A stretch of 37,709 nucleotides of DNA from Bacteroidales bacterium (GCA_017551515.1 JAFZLK010000069.1:1-37709), one strand, 5' to 3'; numbered from the stretch's first letter, positions 1 to 10,018 are shown. A program made the numbers and translations. The notes: generated by a model not told the origin, from the letters alone.

Positions 1-1
1 A

Positions 2-3000
2 ATTTCGGCGATGTCACAAAACTATGCAATCACTTATTCTGAAGAAAACGGTAGCACTTGTATCGAATTTAAACTGAACAAATACGACATAAAGCAAATC
101 AAAACATCTTCAGACACATTCACGAAGATTAATATTGGAAATAATAGTACACTAGAAAAAAAGGGCTGGCCGGAACTACCATTCATTAGCACAACTATCA
201 ATTTCATTGACGGTAACAGGATTTCAATTGACACAAACAAATCTGAATACCACGACATACAACTTGATTTTCCAATAATTCCCTCTCGTGGAACTATTTA
301 CCGCAACCAGAATCCAGATACTATTCCATACGTAATATACACAGAATCAATAACTTACAAATTATTCCCAGAAACAAACATAGTCACTGAAGAACCATTT
401 TTCTTCCGCACGGAGAAAAAAGCAAACATCAGAATATTTCCGTTCCAATACAATGCAACAACCAAGACTTTACGCATATATGACAAAATATTGGTAAAAA
501 TTGAATGTAAAAGCCAACGTTCCACCATACAGCTTCCAAACTATGACTATGGTGACATACTTGTCATCTCTCCCGAAAAATACGACAGTGCAATTGAACC
601 ATATATCAGATGGAAACGAGAAATGGGCTTCAATGTAATTGTGCAGCACTGCGATTCCGCTGAAAATGTCGGTTCGAGAATTGCCCGGGTTTACAGCCAG
701 AATCCAAATTTACTGTTCGTACAGATTGTTGGTGACTGGAACGATATACAGTCGAATGAACTTGGCACAGAAACCTGCTACGATTGTCCCACCGACCCAG
801 CTCTTGGCTGCGTATCGGGTAACGACAACTACCCAGACATTGCAATAGGTAGATTCTCATGCTCAAACACAGAAGAACTTGCTATCCAAGTGCAAAAAAG
901 CATAAATTACGAGAAAAATCCGAACAAAAGCCACGACTGGTACGAAAAATTCATTGGAATCGGTTCAAACGAAGGTCCTGGTGATGACGATGAACTTGAC
1001 TACGAACATATAAGGAAAATTTATGACAACAAACTATCCAATTTCACATACCACGTTCATTCTCAGCACTATGATGAAGGAACCAATGTTTCATCTAATG
1101 AATTGGCATCAAGCATAAATGTTGGAGCTTCAAGTATTGCATACTGTGGACATGGCAGTGGTTCGTATTGGTTGACAGGAAGTTATGGCAGTTCAAACGT
1201 TACTTCAAGTAGCAATGATGACAAACTTCCATTCGTGGTTTCGGTGGCCTGCCGAAACGGAGCATTCCACAGCGAAGACTGCTTTGCTGAAAAATGGATG
1301 AAAGCAAAGCATGGAGGTGCTGTCGCAACTCTAATGTCTAGTATAAATCAGCCATGGTATCCGCCAATGCGCGGTCAAGACTATTTCTACGACATACTTT
1401 CTGGCGGCTACAACTACGACAACGATTCAACAAGTAGTGGCATCAGCACCGACGAACAACGCACCCGATGGGGCGCAATCGTACTTAATGCCTTTTATCT
1501 AATGCTTTGTGAATCGGCACAGGAGAGCGATATTGAAACGGTGAAAACATGGACAAGCTTCGGCGATGCCTCATTGCAACTTCGCACCAAAGCCCCCGAA
1601 AAAATTGAATCATCGACAAACATTGCAATCGAAGAAAACATATACAATACCACTATAACATCAAATGGTACGCCCGTCAGAAACGCACTAGTTTGCATAT
1701 CGCAGAACGGCAACTACTACAAGGGATTTACCAACTCACGAGGCGTAGCAAATATAGGACACAACCTGCACAAAGGAAAGGCATTGCTTGTCGTCACAGC
1801 ATTCAACACAACAACAATATACGATAGTATTCCCGTAATAGAATCAGGCAAACCATACATTGAAATATGCGAAGTTTCGCCAAAATCGGTAAGTGCAGGT
1901 ACAAACACTAACATAACCATCAGCATAAAGAATCTGGGCGACACTCAATCGGACAGCATTAGAATGAGAATATACTGCGATGATGAACTTATTGAAATAC
2001 ACAAAGATACAACAACATATGCACCTTTGCAACCTAACGAAAGAGCAGATAACAATAGTTTTGACATAAGCGTATCAAACAGCTCAGAATACGGACACAA
2101 ATTTGATTTCTCTGCCACGATAGCATATAACGACACTACTATAGAAAGGATTTTCTCAATATCGCAAAACGGACAGGATTGCTATGCACCCGACTTCATC
2201 ACGGCTGTATATTCTGACGATAGTTGCTCTTTGACATGGAACGACCAAACTATAAGAAACTTCACTATCTTTGAAAATTTCGACGACACCGACAACTACC
2301 CCCCATTTACAATAAATCCGGATGGCAATGAAGGATGGACATACATAGATGGCGACGATTCTCCAACAGGCGTAATATCTGGATATTCTTTTCAAAACAA
2401 CAGAGAAAAAATGGCTTTCATCGCCTTAGATCCTGAAAAAGTTTATTCTAACGAATCAAACCTATGTGCTGTGATACACCCTCACTCTGGAAAACAATTC
2501 CTTGCCAGCATCAGAAGTGCATCGCAAACGACAAACGACTGGATTTTCAGCAGGGAACTTGACTTTATCAGCGACATTGAATTTTCATTTTATGTACGCG
2601 GAAGCCATCAATCAAACTACTGGGAAACAATGGAAGTTTACTATATTACAACTGATACCATTATTAGATTGGACTCATGCACCGTAAAAGGTTCGGCAGA
2701 TCCAGACAACTGGACTCTCAAGACTTATTCCGTTCCAGATTCAGCCAAACGTTTAGCAATAAGAAACATATCGCGCAACAAAAACTTTCTATGCATAGAT
2801 GACATAAGAATATCGGGATACAAAATTTATCCAACAGAACCAATAAGCATTTTCGACAACAATATACTGCTTGAATCTGGGATTTCGGGCGAAGCCTACA
2901 CAATCACCGACTTAGAAAACGGAGAACACTGCTTTTCTATTCGCCCTGACTGCAACACCAACCTATACACCGATACTGTTGTTTGCTTTACAATAATTCA

Positions 3001-3499
3001 AGAACCCTGCATGGCCCCCGAAAACGCGACATGCTACATTACAAATATCAACGATTCAATTGTATGGTCTCCTGTTCCAAATGCAATCTCATACAACATT
3101 TACGAATCGGAAGTACTTATAGCCAACACAACCGACACGACATTTGTAACCTCGACAACAATCATTCCAGAAAGCAACTATTTTACAATTTCTAGCGTAT
3201 GCAACCATGGAGAATCGGAACCAGCAGAAGCTGAAACAATACTACTGGTTAGCAATAACGACATCATCAATGATGCAACTAGAATATATCCTAATCCGTC
3301 TAACGGAAATTTCATCGTCGAATACTACGGCTATGACGCCCAATACATTATAAGCGACATTTGCGGAAAAGATATTGCACAGGGAAAACTTTCCTTCGGT
3401 CAAAACGCATTAACATTGCAAGGTTTTCCAATGGGAATATACATAATAAGTATCTCCTCTGGTGAAACAGCGCATAGACACAAGATTATCAAGCAATAA
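2..3499 (+). CDS. Gingipain-like C25 cysteine protease with cleaved-adhesin and T9SS sorting domains (5' partial)
   Basis: A secreted cysteine protease of family C25. Numbering is from the first ATG at 11. Residues ~1-170 resemble a gingipain pro-region. The catalytic domain (~180-530) carries GHGSGSYW with His381 and VSVACRNGAF with Cys414; the 33-residue spacing equals that of the gingipain His/Cys dyad. An Ig-like segment, a CARDB-like segment (~630-720) and a cleaved-adhesin-like domain (~754-930, ending IDDIRISG) follow. The C-terminus (~1092 onward, IYPNPSNGNF) is a type A T9SS sorting domain, so the product should cross the outer membrane through T9SS and be anchored or released there. 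No signal peptide follows the ATG at 11, and the reading frame is open to the window edge (codons for I-S-A precede it), so the true start is almost certainly outside the window. The class is very secure; the substrate is unknown. Confidence 0.93.
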   Translation: MSAMSQNYAITYSEENGSTCIEFKLNKYDIKQIKTSSDTFTKINIGNNSTLEKKGWPELPFISTTINFIDGNRISIDTNKSEYHDIQLDFPIIPSRGTIYRNQNPDTIPYVIYTESITYKLFPETNIVTEEPFFFRTEKKANIRIFPFQYNATTKTLRIYDKILVKIECKSQRSTIQLPNYDYGDILVISPEKYDSAIEPYIRWKREMGFNVIVQHCDSAENVGSRIARVYSQNPNLLFVQIVGDWNDIQSNELGTETCYDCPTDPALGCVSGNDNYPDIAIGRFSCSNTEELAIQVQKSINYEKNPNKSHDWYEKFIGIGSNEGPGDDDELDYEHIRKIYDNKLSNFTYHVHSQHYDEGTNVSSNELASSINVGASSIAYCGHGSGSYWLTGSYGSSNVTSSSNDDKLPFVVSVACRNGAFHSEDCFAEKWMKAKHGGAVATLMSSINQPWYPPMRGQDYFYDILSGGYNYDNDSTSSGISTDEQRTRWGAIVLNAFYLMLCESAQESDIETVKTWTSFGDASLQLRTKAPEKIESSTNIAIEENIYNTTITSNGTPVRNALVCISQNGNYYKGFTNSRGVANIGHNLHKGKALLVVTAFNTTTIYDSIPVIESGKPYIEICEVSPKSVSAGTNTNITISIKNLGDTQSDSIRMRIYCDDELIEIHKDTTTYAPLQPNERADNNSFDISVSNSSEYGHKFDFSATIAYNDTTIERIFSISQNGQDCYAPDFITAVYSDDSCSLTWNDQTIRNFTIFENFDDTDNYPPFTINPDGNEGWTYIDGDDSPTGVISGYSFQNNREKMAFIALDPEKVYSNESNLCAVIHPHSGKQFLASIRSASQTTNDWIFSRELDFISDIEFSFYVRGSHQSNYWETMEVYYITTDTIIRLDSCTVKGSADPDNWTLKTYSVPDSAKRLAIRNISRNKNFLCIDDIRISGYKIYPTEPISIFDNNILLESGISGEAYTITDLENGEHCFSIRPDCNTNLYTDTVVCFTIIQEPCMAPENATCYITNINDSIVWSPVPNAISYNIYESEVLIANTTDTTFVTSTTIIPESNYFTISSVCNHGESEPAEAETILLVSNNDIINDATRIYPNPSNGNFIVEYYGYDAQYIISDICGKDIAQGKLSFGQNALTLQGFPMGIYIISISSGETAHRHKIIKQ

Positions 3500-3503
3500 C
3501 CGC

Positions 3504-4847
3504 ATGAAGGGAAGATCTGACAAACCTGCGCTTTCGATAACGAACAAGGAAATCTGGCAAATTTCCTACCCAATTATATTCGGCAACCTCGCCCAGACAA
3601 TAATGGTTTTTGTAAACACAGTTTTCATTGGTCATGTTGGAAACATAGAACTCGGTGCTGTGATGCTTGCAGGAATATACTACCTAGTTTTCACTGCATT
3701 GGCAATGGGATTTGCAATCGGCGTACAAATCATAATTGCAAGGCGATTCGGAGAACAAAATTACAAGCAGATAGGAGTTGTATTTGAACACGGATTGCTT
3801 TTTACAACAATCCTAGGCGTAACGCTCTGGGTAATAATGCACTTCTTTTCCGATATTCTGCTCGACCTAATCATCGATTCGCCGAATGTATATGAAGCTG
3901 CCGTACAATTCACCAACTACAGGCACTATGGAATTGTTATCGTATGCATTAACTACCTGTTCAGGTCGCTGTACATTGGTTTATCGAACACAAAGATAAT
4001 CACCTACACGACCATTCTTATGGCTGCCGTAAACATTTTACTCGACTACTCTCTGATATTCGGCAACTTGGGATTTCCAGAAATGGGCATAAGGGGCGCA
4101 GGACTTTCATCGGTATGCGCAGAACTGTCGGCTCTGCTGCTGTTCATATTCCACACATTAAAAATGATTCCGTTCCGCAAGTACGCCCTGTTCGAGTTTG
4201 GAAAAATAGAACTACCACTCTTAAAATCAGTACTAAAGTTAGCTTTTCCAACTATGCTTCAACGACTTATGTCGTTCGGACTTTGGTTTGTATTTTTTGC
4301 CATGATAGAACATACTGGAGAAATGCAGATAGCTGTGTCGGGCATAGTCAGAAGCGTATATATGCTGGTGACGATTCCTGTATTCGCTTTCAGCGCGACA
4401 TCCAATACACTTACTAGCCGACTTATTGGAGCCGACAAACAAGAGGAGATTCCGCGCACATTGATAAAAATAACAAAGATGAGCATCGCAACGATTGTTC
4501 CGTTGGTTGTTATTTGCGTTTGCGCGCCACAATACATTGCTCGAATCTATACCGATGACATTATCCTGGCAGCAAACTCGGCGAGCACCATATATGTTAT
4601 CCTCGTTGCTACTCTTGTCCTTGCGCCAGCCATGATATACTTCGAGTTCATTTCTGGTACAGGACATACCCTATCTGCTCTGCTTCTTGAAGCCTGCGTG
4701 CTTGTTTTGTATGTAGTATATCTATACCTTAGTTCAAGCGTTTGGAATCTCAGTATTGAATGGATATGGTGTACGGAAATTCTGTACGGCTCGCTGCTAT
4801 TAGTTACATCCTTTGCCTACATGAAACTTGCCAAGTGGAAGAAATGA
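3504..4847 (+). CDS. MATE-family efflux transporter
   Basis: A polytopic inner-membrane protein of 447 residues, the usual length for MATE (multidrug and toxic compound extrusion) carriers, which exchange Na+ or H+ for organic cations or drugs. The N-terminal half has the MatE pattern (ISYPIIFGNLAQTIMVFVNT, then GHVG and a VQIIIARRFGE loop), and the second half repeats the fold from about residue 230. About twelve hydrophobic segments are visible. The frame is open back to an ATG at 3462 inside the preceding gene. I prefer the ATG at 3504, four bases after that gene's stop, because it avoids a 38-base overlap and begins closer to the family start. It is probably cotranscribed with the protease, although no functional link is evident. 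The substrate cannot be predicted. Confidence 0.93.
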   Translation: MKGRSDKPALSITNKEIWQISYPIIFGNLAQTIMVFVNTVFIGHVGNIELGAVMLAGIYYLVFTALAMGFAIGVQIIIARRFGEQNYKQIGVVFEHGLLFTTILGVTLWVIMHFFSDILLDLIIDSPNVYEAAVQFTNYRHYGIVIVCINYLFRSLYIGLSNTKIITYTTILMAAVNILLDYSLIFGNLGFPEMGIRGAGLSSVCAELSALLLFIFHTLKMIPFRKYALFEFGKIELPLLKSVLKLAFPTMLQRLMSFGLWFVFFAMIEHTGEMQIAVSGIVRSVYMLVTIPVFAFSATSNTLTSRLIGADKQEEIPRTLIKITKMSIATIVPLVVICVCAPQYIARIYTDDIILAANSASTIYVILVATLVLAPAMIYFEFISGTGHTLSALLLEACVLVLYVVYLYLSSSVWNLSIEWIWCTEILYGSLLLVTSFAYMKLAKWKK

Positions 4848-4876
4848 AAAAAGCGCATTCCCGAAGAAACGCGCTC
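4846..4876 (-). terminator. Intrinsic terminator with a UUCG tetraloop
   Basis: Read on the minus strand, AGCGCGTTTC and GGAATGCGCT pair over ten base pairs (two of them G-T) and close the very stable C(UUCG)G tetraloop, followed directly by TTTTTT. It lies 26 bases beyond the cupin stop and abuts the MATE stop, so it ends the Ig-protein/ftsX/cupin transcript. The same hairpin could act more weakly on the plus strand, where the tail is CTCTTATT. Confidence 0.85.
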
Positions 4877-4901
4877 TTATTAGAAACAAACAAAAAAATA
4901 T

Positions 4902-5246
4902 CTATTCAATAATTACAGCAAGGAACTCGACATCCTCGGCTGTCATGTTTGCAATGCTGTGACGAGCACCACCGCCAGTAAAGACGGCATCGCCAGCATG
5001 TAGGATTTCTGTTTTGCCATTATCGGTAACAGTAGCTTCGCCTTTCAGTATGTAGTACAACTCGGCATCATCCACATGGGCATGTTCGCCAATGCTACTT
5101 CCCGATGGCAAAACAACTCGTGCCACCATTCGCCCCATACCTAGCATCTCCGAGGCGGTAACCATCATGTTCTTGTAGATTTTGGCATTACCACCTGCTA
5201 CATTTTCAGCTACAATAACCTCGGCATCTTCTTTCCTTCTAATCAT
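4902..5246 (-). CDS. Small single-domain cupin protein
   Basis: A 114-residue soluble protein that is essentially one Cupin_2 beta-barrel. Motif 1 appears as GSSIGEHAHVDDAELYYILKG, with two His and one Glu as likely metal ligands. Motif 2 appears as GDAVFTGGGARHSIAN, with the last His ligand. Such proteins bind a metal and act as small isomerases, dioxygenases or sugar/ligand-binding sensors; the sequence does not say which. Its ATG lies one base after the ftsX stop, so the two are translated from one message. It is the last gene of that operon, before the UUCG terminator. The link to division or secretion is positional only. Confidence 0.85.
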   Translation of the reverse strand: MIRRKEDAEVIVAENVAGGNAKIYKNMMVTASEMLGMGRMVARVVLPSGSSIGEHAHVDDAELYYILKGEATVTDNGKTEILHAGDAVFTGGGARHSIANMTAEDVEFLAVIIE

Positions 5247-5247
5247 A

Positions 5248-6120
5248 CTAATAGTACAAGTTTATAGTTTTCAAACGCAAATACTTATTTATTGACAACA
5301 AGGTTGCGAACACGCAAAGCAAAACGCCAATAACGGCAACAGCAACAAAAAGCAATGCAATTACCCATGGGTCTATTGTTCCGATAAGGTCACCCAACTG
5401 TGCGTTTGCAAAGTATATTATCGCATAAAGCAGTGCAATTGCAATCAGCGAACTGATAAGTCCCTGCAATGCTCCGGAAGCAATGAACGGACGACGAATA
5501 AAGCTGCGTTTTGCTCCAACCAATTTCATTGTATTGATAATAAATCGCTTGGAATAAATCTGCAAACGAATTGTATTGTTTAGCAAAGTAAACGAAATCA
5601 AGAAGAACAATGCGCTAAGTGCTAATAATATCACACTAACCTTTCGAATATTGTCGTTAATAAGATTCACAAGATTCTGCTGATACGAAACTTCGCTTAC
5701 AATATCGGACTTTGACATAAAGAAACTTTCGAGCTTGGCAATACTGTCGGGACTTGCATAATCGGAGTTCAAATATACATTTATTGTTGGAGACAATGGA
5801 TTATAACCCAATGTCTCTATGAAATCCTCACCCAATTCCTCTTGAAGCTGCTTGGCTGCATCTTCCTTGTTTATGTATTCTGTGGATTTTATGAACTCAT
5901 GTGTATCCAAAGTCTTCTGGAACTGCTTAATGTCTGGTTCAGCCACATCTTTGTTGATAATCAAAGAAAAGCAAAGGTTTTCCTTAACATAGTCCGACAT
6001 CTGCTTTGCATTAAGCACCAAAAGACCGACAATACCCAATAGTAACAAAACAAGCGAGATGCTTACCACCGAAGTAAAGTAAGCACCTCTGATTTTTGTT
6101 TTAATATTCGATTTTTTCAT
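5248..6120 (-). CDS. ftsX: Cell division protein FtsX
   Basis: The membrane subunit of the FtsEX ABC-type complex, which uses cytoplasmic ATP hydrolysis to activate peptidoglycan hydrolases at the division septum. At 290 residues it has the family layout: a short cytoplasmic N-terminus, one membrane helix (~15-37), a periplasmic domain (~38-160), then a FtsX domain with three more helices. The cytoplasmic loop after the second helix contains NTMKLVGAKRSFIRRPF, which matches the conserved FtsX coupling region. The ATG overlaps the stop of the preceding Ig-repeat gene as TAATG, which suggests translational coupling. ftsE is not in the window, as is common in Bacteroidota, where ftsE and ftsX are often apart. 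The unusual partner is the large secreted protein just upstream. Confidence 0.92.
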   Translation of the reverse strand: MKKSNIKTKIRGAYFTSVVSISLVLLLLGIVGLLVLNAKQMSDYVKENLCFSLIINKDVAEPDIKQFQKTLDTHEFIKSTEYINKEDAAKQLQEELGEDFIETLGYNPLSPTINVYLNSDYASPDSIAKLESFFMSKSDIVSEVSYQQNLVNLINDNIRKVSVILLALSALFFLISFTLLNNTIRLQIYSKRFIINTMKLVGAKRSFIRRPFIASGALQGLISSLIAIALLYAIIYFANAQLGDLIGTIDPWVIALLFVAVAVIGVLLCVFATLLSINKYLRLKTINLYY

Positions 6121-9100
6121 TACCTATTTATTATAAGCTTGCTGATACCCATATTGCCGTCCTTGTACATTATTCTGACAAAATATGTTGCATCAACCAT
6201 TCCTGCCACATCAAGCGTAACAGCCTCATCATTGAGTTTTATATCCTTAACGAGTTTTCCTGTGATGTCGTAAATTTGGATTACACTCATTTCTCCATTC
6301 GCTGAAACAATGTTCACGAAATCGCTTGCTGGATTAGGATAAATACTTGCAACAGGCATTGACATATCATTGACATATCCGCCTTCAATGAAATTGATAA
6401 CAATTGTATCGGAAGCATAGCATTCGCCAGTTGCTACGCGAACCCAGAATGTATGAGAACCTATGCCATAATCTTCACCTGAGATTGTCAATTTAGGTCC
6501 GGTAAATCCAGTATTCCATATATACTCATCAAAAACAGCAGGAACACTTATTTCAACCTCCGAATCAACAGGTGCACTGAAATCATCACCAAGATTAATC
6601 ACAATCTCCTCGCCTACGGTAACACTGACGCCCGCTGAAGTTGTACATCCATAACCGTCACCATCTACGGTAACCATATAATACCCGTTCATACCGACAG
6701 GTATTGACGATGTCATATCAGTAGTGCTCCACATATATTCAGCAGCACCAGCACCAGCATCAAGAACGAATTCTCCACAAGTCACAATAGGTGTTGTATC
6801 GAAATTTGCATTGCTAAAATCAAAATAATCATGGAATGTCACAAACACAGTATCACGAGCAACGCAGTTTCCATGAGCTGAGTCGGAAACTTCGAGAATA
6901 TAAGTACCACTAAGAGTAACTGTTAATGTTGGTTGATAACCGTATGTTCCGTAGTTCCATGAATAATGTCCGTATTCTTCATCGCCTTGCGGACCAAGAA
7001 CTACAGTTTCGCCACGGCATGGATTTAGGTCTGGACCAAGTGTCATATCTGGTGCGTTGTTTACTGTAAGTTGAGCCAACTCAGTTCTCTCCTCAGCACA
7101 AGCATTAGATGCTATGCAATAGAATTGTCCACTATTGCTACGAGTCACATGGTCAATATGCAAATCACTTGAAGTCTGACCTTCCAAAGGAATGCCGTTG
7201 TTGTACCACTGCAGGTGAACACCGTCACCTCCTGCTGTCATAGAAAGAGAATATTCTGCACCTTCGCAGATAGACATTACAGCAGGTGTCGGCTGCGCAG
7301 TGATTCGCGGCAATGTTCCAACTGTAACTGTAACTGTATCGGAATAAGCTGATGGACAGTTAGTACTGCTGCGAACGACACACCAATAATTTCCTCCATA
7401 TTCAGTAGCAACAGTAGGTGCCGTATAAGTTGGATTAGAAGATCCAATTTGTCCGACAGGCTGGTCATCCATATACCAGCTATATGTAATGTCATCACCT
7501 GTAGCCTCAAGGGTAAGTGTAAGTGATGATCCACCCTCGCAAACATCAAGGTCATCCGGCTGAACAAGTATTGTCGGAGATATCATTACCCTTACCATAA
7601 TTTGAACGGCATCATTTGTTCCGCACGCATTTGTAACTTCGCAAATATAACGACCAGCATCATCGTCCTGCAAATCGCCAAAACGCAGATAAGGTTCTGT
7701 CGAAACTATTTCATCATCGTCCTGCCTGTGCCATGCGAAAGTTATTCCTTCCGCCTCAAAATCATCTTCATCAAGAAGGTCTGCCCCCTGATATATTCGA
7801 TCCGCAATGCTAATAGTTGTATCAACACCAGAACATGCAGAAAAATTATCTGGCATAGCTGGATATACCCTAATTTCCTGTATTACATGCATAAATACAG
7901 TATCGGTACGAACAGAACCGCACTCGTTTGTTGCATAGCAATAATAATATCTCTCATGAGCCTCACTTGCTGGATTTGCAACCAAAGTGCTAGTATGCAC
8001 GCCTGTTGTATGCTGTGTTGTAATATCTGTAAAATCAAGATCTTCGCCATTACTATTCAACCATGTATATTGCATAGGTTCTATACCTGTAATTTTTGCA
8101 TAAAGCTCTGCTGCCTGACCTTCGCATACAGAAACATCAACAGGCTGAGTCTCTACTGTAGGCGGCATCTTTACTATTACCTGTGCACTATTACTACGAA
8201 CAGTACCACATCCATTTGTAAACTCGCAGTAATATTCGCCCATGTGAGCAGAATCCATTGCAAATGAAATTATATTGGTAATACCATTTTCGACAGGAAC
8301 GCCATCAAGGAACCATTGATAGGTAATAGTATCTATTGGATAATTTGTCGTAGCATCGGCAGAGAGAGATACTTCAACACCAGCACAAACCGTTTCTGGC
8401 AATGGGTTTCCTACAACTCTAGGCATTTCGCTTACGACTGTACGGACATTTAATGAAGTTACCGTATCACATCCATTGAAAACCTGAACAAAGAATGGAA
8501 CAGAATAAAATGCCGTATCGTGTTCCGCCTGTGCAATTATAAGAGTATCATTAGTATCTGTACCATTTACTGCCGGATAAGGTGCGCCATCGTGATACCA
8601 CTGGTACTGCAAATCAGTACCTGTTGCACGAACGCAGAAATGCAAGTCTTCGCCTGCACATATACCAGCAGGACGTGGCTGCGTCACAATGCGTGGCAAT
8701 TCGTTAACCGCAAAGACAAACGAATTTGTTACTTCTCCGCACTCATTTCCAGCCATAAAAGTATATTCTCCGGCATCGGCAGGTGTGGCACTAGCAATAC
8801 TGTATGTGCTACCCACGGCAACTTCTTCTTCGCCGAAATACCATCTACGAACATTGTAGTTCTCCACCTCCGCTGTCATATCAACATGCTCTCCTTCACA
8901 AACCTCACCGACAGCAGCAACACCTACTATTGTAGGCAAACCCGAAACTACACGAACTTCAATTGCTGTAGACCTTCTCATACTTCCCACTCCGAAGAAA
9001 ATCTTGCTGTAATAATAACCGGCATTTGCCTCTACAACACTATCAAACGTCAAAGCACTTTCTGTTGCACCTTCGACTGCAGTCCAACAATCAGCTGTTG

Positions 9101-9326
9101 TTGCCGAACAATCTGGACTATAATACCACTGATAGGTAAAACTCGTTATCGGATTTTCTTGAGCTGTATCAGTAACAAACACTTTAATACTTCTTTGTGA
9201 ACCTACACAAAAAGCTGCCACTCTATCACTTGTTGTAATAACAAGATTGTTTGGTCCAGCAAAAGAAAACGAAGCTGTCAACATGAAAATTGCAGCCATC
9301 CAAAATTTGATAAATTTACTCGTCAT
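6120..9326 (-). CDS. Large secreted Ig-like repeat protein with a T9SS sorting domain
   Basis: A 1068-residue cell-surface protein. The start at 9326 (MTSKFIKFWMAAIFM) gives a clean signal peptide ending near SFSFAG; the longer frame begins with TTG and adds only two residues. After the signal come about eight Ig-like repeats of 85-95 residues. Each has an early Cys (VCEG, ICEG, VCAG), a YQWY or YTWL core Trp, and a late Y-x-C-x-x-x-N-x-CG, the Cys pair and Trp of an Ig fold. Two PKD-like segments follow (~765-985). The C-terminus (IYPNPASDFVNIV, then YDITGKLV) is a type A T9SS sorting domain. It is probably an adhesin or surface filament; the ligand is unknown. A -7 box lies 23 bases upstream, and ftsX and a cupin follow in the same operon. 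Confidence 0.9.
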   Translation of the reverse strand: MTSKFIKFWMAAIFMLTASFSFAGPNNLVITTSDRVAAFCVGSQRSIKVFVTDTAQENPITSFTYQWYYSPDCSATTADCWTAVEGATESALTFDSVVEANAGYYYSKIFFGVGSMRRSTAIEVRVVSGLPTIVGVAAVGEVCEGEHVDMTAEVENYNVRRWYFGEEEVAVGSTYSIASATPADAGEYTFMAGNECGEVTNSFVFAVNELPRIVTQPRPAGICAGEDLHFCVRATGTDLQYQWYHDGAPYPAVNGTDTNDTLIIAQAEHDTAFYSVPFFVQVFNGCDTVTSLNVRTVVSEMPRVVGNPLPETVCAGVEVSLSADATTNYPIDTITYQWFLDGVPVENGITNIISFAMDSAHMGEYYCEFTNGCGTVRSNSAQVIVKMPPTVETQPVDVSVCEGQAAELYAKITGIEPMQYTWLNSNGEDLDFTDITTQHTTGVHTSTLVANPASEAHERYYYCYATNECGSVRTDTVFMHVIQEIRVYPAMPDNFSACSGVDTTISIADRIYQGADLLDEDDFEAEGITFAWHRQDDDEIVSTEPYLRFGDLQDDDAGRYICEVTNACGTNDAVQIMVRVMISPTILVQPDDLDVCEGGSSLTLTLEATGDDITYSWYMDDQPVGQIGSSNPTYTAPTVATEYGGNYWCVVRSSTNCPSAYSDTVTVTVGTLPRITAQPTPAVMSICEGAEYSLSMTAGGDGVHLQWYNNGIPLEGQTSSDLHIDHVTRSNSGQFYCIASNACAEERTELAQLTVNNAPDMTLGPDLNPCRGETVVLGPQGDEEYGHYSWNYGTYGYQPTLTVTLSGTYILEVSDSAHGNCVARDTVFVTFHDYFDFSNANFDTTPIVTCGEFVLDAGAGAAEYMWSTTDMTSSIPVGMNGYYMVTVDGDGYGCTTSAGVSVTVGEEIVINLGDDFSAPVDSEVEISVPAVFDEYIWNTGFTGPKLTISGEDYGIGSHTFWVRVATGECYASDTIVINFIEGGYVNDMSMPVASIYPNPASDFVNIVSANGEMSVIQIYDITGKLVKDIKLNDEAVTLDVAGMVDATYFVRIMYKDGNMGISKLIINR

Positions 9327-9348
9327 ACTCAAATTAATTTAATTTTGA

Positions 9349-9356
9349 CAAAGTTA
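9349..9356 (-). promoter_or_regulatory. -7 promoter box for the Ig-repeat/ftsX/cupin operon
   Basis: TAACTTTG on the minus strand matches the Bacteroidota -7 consensus TAnnTTTG, 22 bases before the chosen ATG. No clear TTTG box lies at the usual upstream distance, so this is a one-box call. Confidence 0.6.
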
Positions 9357-9397
9357 AGAAAAAAAATTATCGCTCGTTAAAATTTTTAACAAAAACA

Positions 9398-10018
9398 TTA
9401 AATATCAGGTTCGACACTACCCATCCTGACAATTTCCGGTTCATCGCCAGTACAATCAATTACCGTTGATGCATACAAACCGCCAAAACCACCATCGATC
9501 ACTGCATCCACCCTATTCTTATAATCTTCATAAATGAGTTCTGGGTCGGTTGGATACTCGACAATATCATCATCTATGCGCAACGAAGTGGTAAGTATCG
9601 GATTTCCAAGCATCTTGACAATCTCAATGATAATTTTGTTGGCAGGAACACGGATACCTACTGTTTTTCTGTTCTGCTTCAAAATCTTGGGCACATTACT
9701 ATTAGCTTCCAGGATAAAGGTGAACGGTCCGGGCAGATTTCGCTTCATCATCTTGAAAATGGAATTGTCGATAGGCTTTGTGTAGTCGGAAAGATGGCTC
9801 AAGTCAGAGCAAATAAACGAAAAGTTTGCCTTTTCAACCTTTATGCCCTTCAACTGGGCAACCCTTTCCACAGCCTTTGGCTTGGTAATGTCGCATCCCA
9901 TTCCGTAAACGGTATCGGTAGGATAAATTATCACTCCGCCCTTTTGCAGAATTTCAACAGCCTGCCTCACCGTGCGCTCGGCAGGGTTGTCGGGATGTAT
10001 CCTGATTAGGACCGACAT
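9398..10018 (-). CDS. Sua5/YciO/YrdC-family protein, likely L-threonylcarbamoyladenylate synthase
   Basis: A 206-residue YrdC-fold protein. The N-terminal [19 protein letters not shown] motif, the basic [16 protein letters not shown] stretch, [11 protein letters not shown] and VGIRVPANK are the nucleotide- and RNA-binding features of the family. Members make threonylcarbamoyl-AMP from threonine, bicarbonate and ATP for the t6A modification of ANN-decoding tRNAs. The length and the form [12 protein letters not shown] resemble the YciO branch, whose role is less certain, so I do not give a gene symbol. Its ATG overlaps the stop of the upstream transaldolase gene as TAATG, and the two form a short operon facing away from typA. 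Confidence 0.88.
   Translation of the reverse strand: MSVLIRIHPDNPAERTVRQAVEILQKGGVIIYPTDTVYGMGCDITKPKAVERVAQLKGIKVEKANFSFICSDLSHLSDYTKPIDNSIFKMMKRNLPGPFTFILEANSNVPKILKQNRKTVGIRVPANKIIIEIVKMLGNPILTTSLRIDDDIVEYPTDPELIYEDYKNRVDAVIDGGFGGLYASTVIDCTGDEPEIVRMGSVEPDI

Noticed and set aside
7602..9200. Long plus-strand frames opposite the Ig-repeat gene (221 and 226 codons)
   Set aside because: They are Cys-, Ile- and Thr-rich translations antisense to a well-supported repeat protein; their length reflects the codon bias of the real gene.
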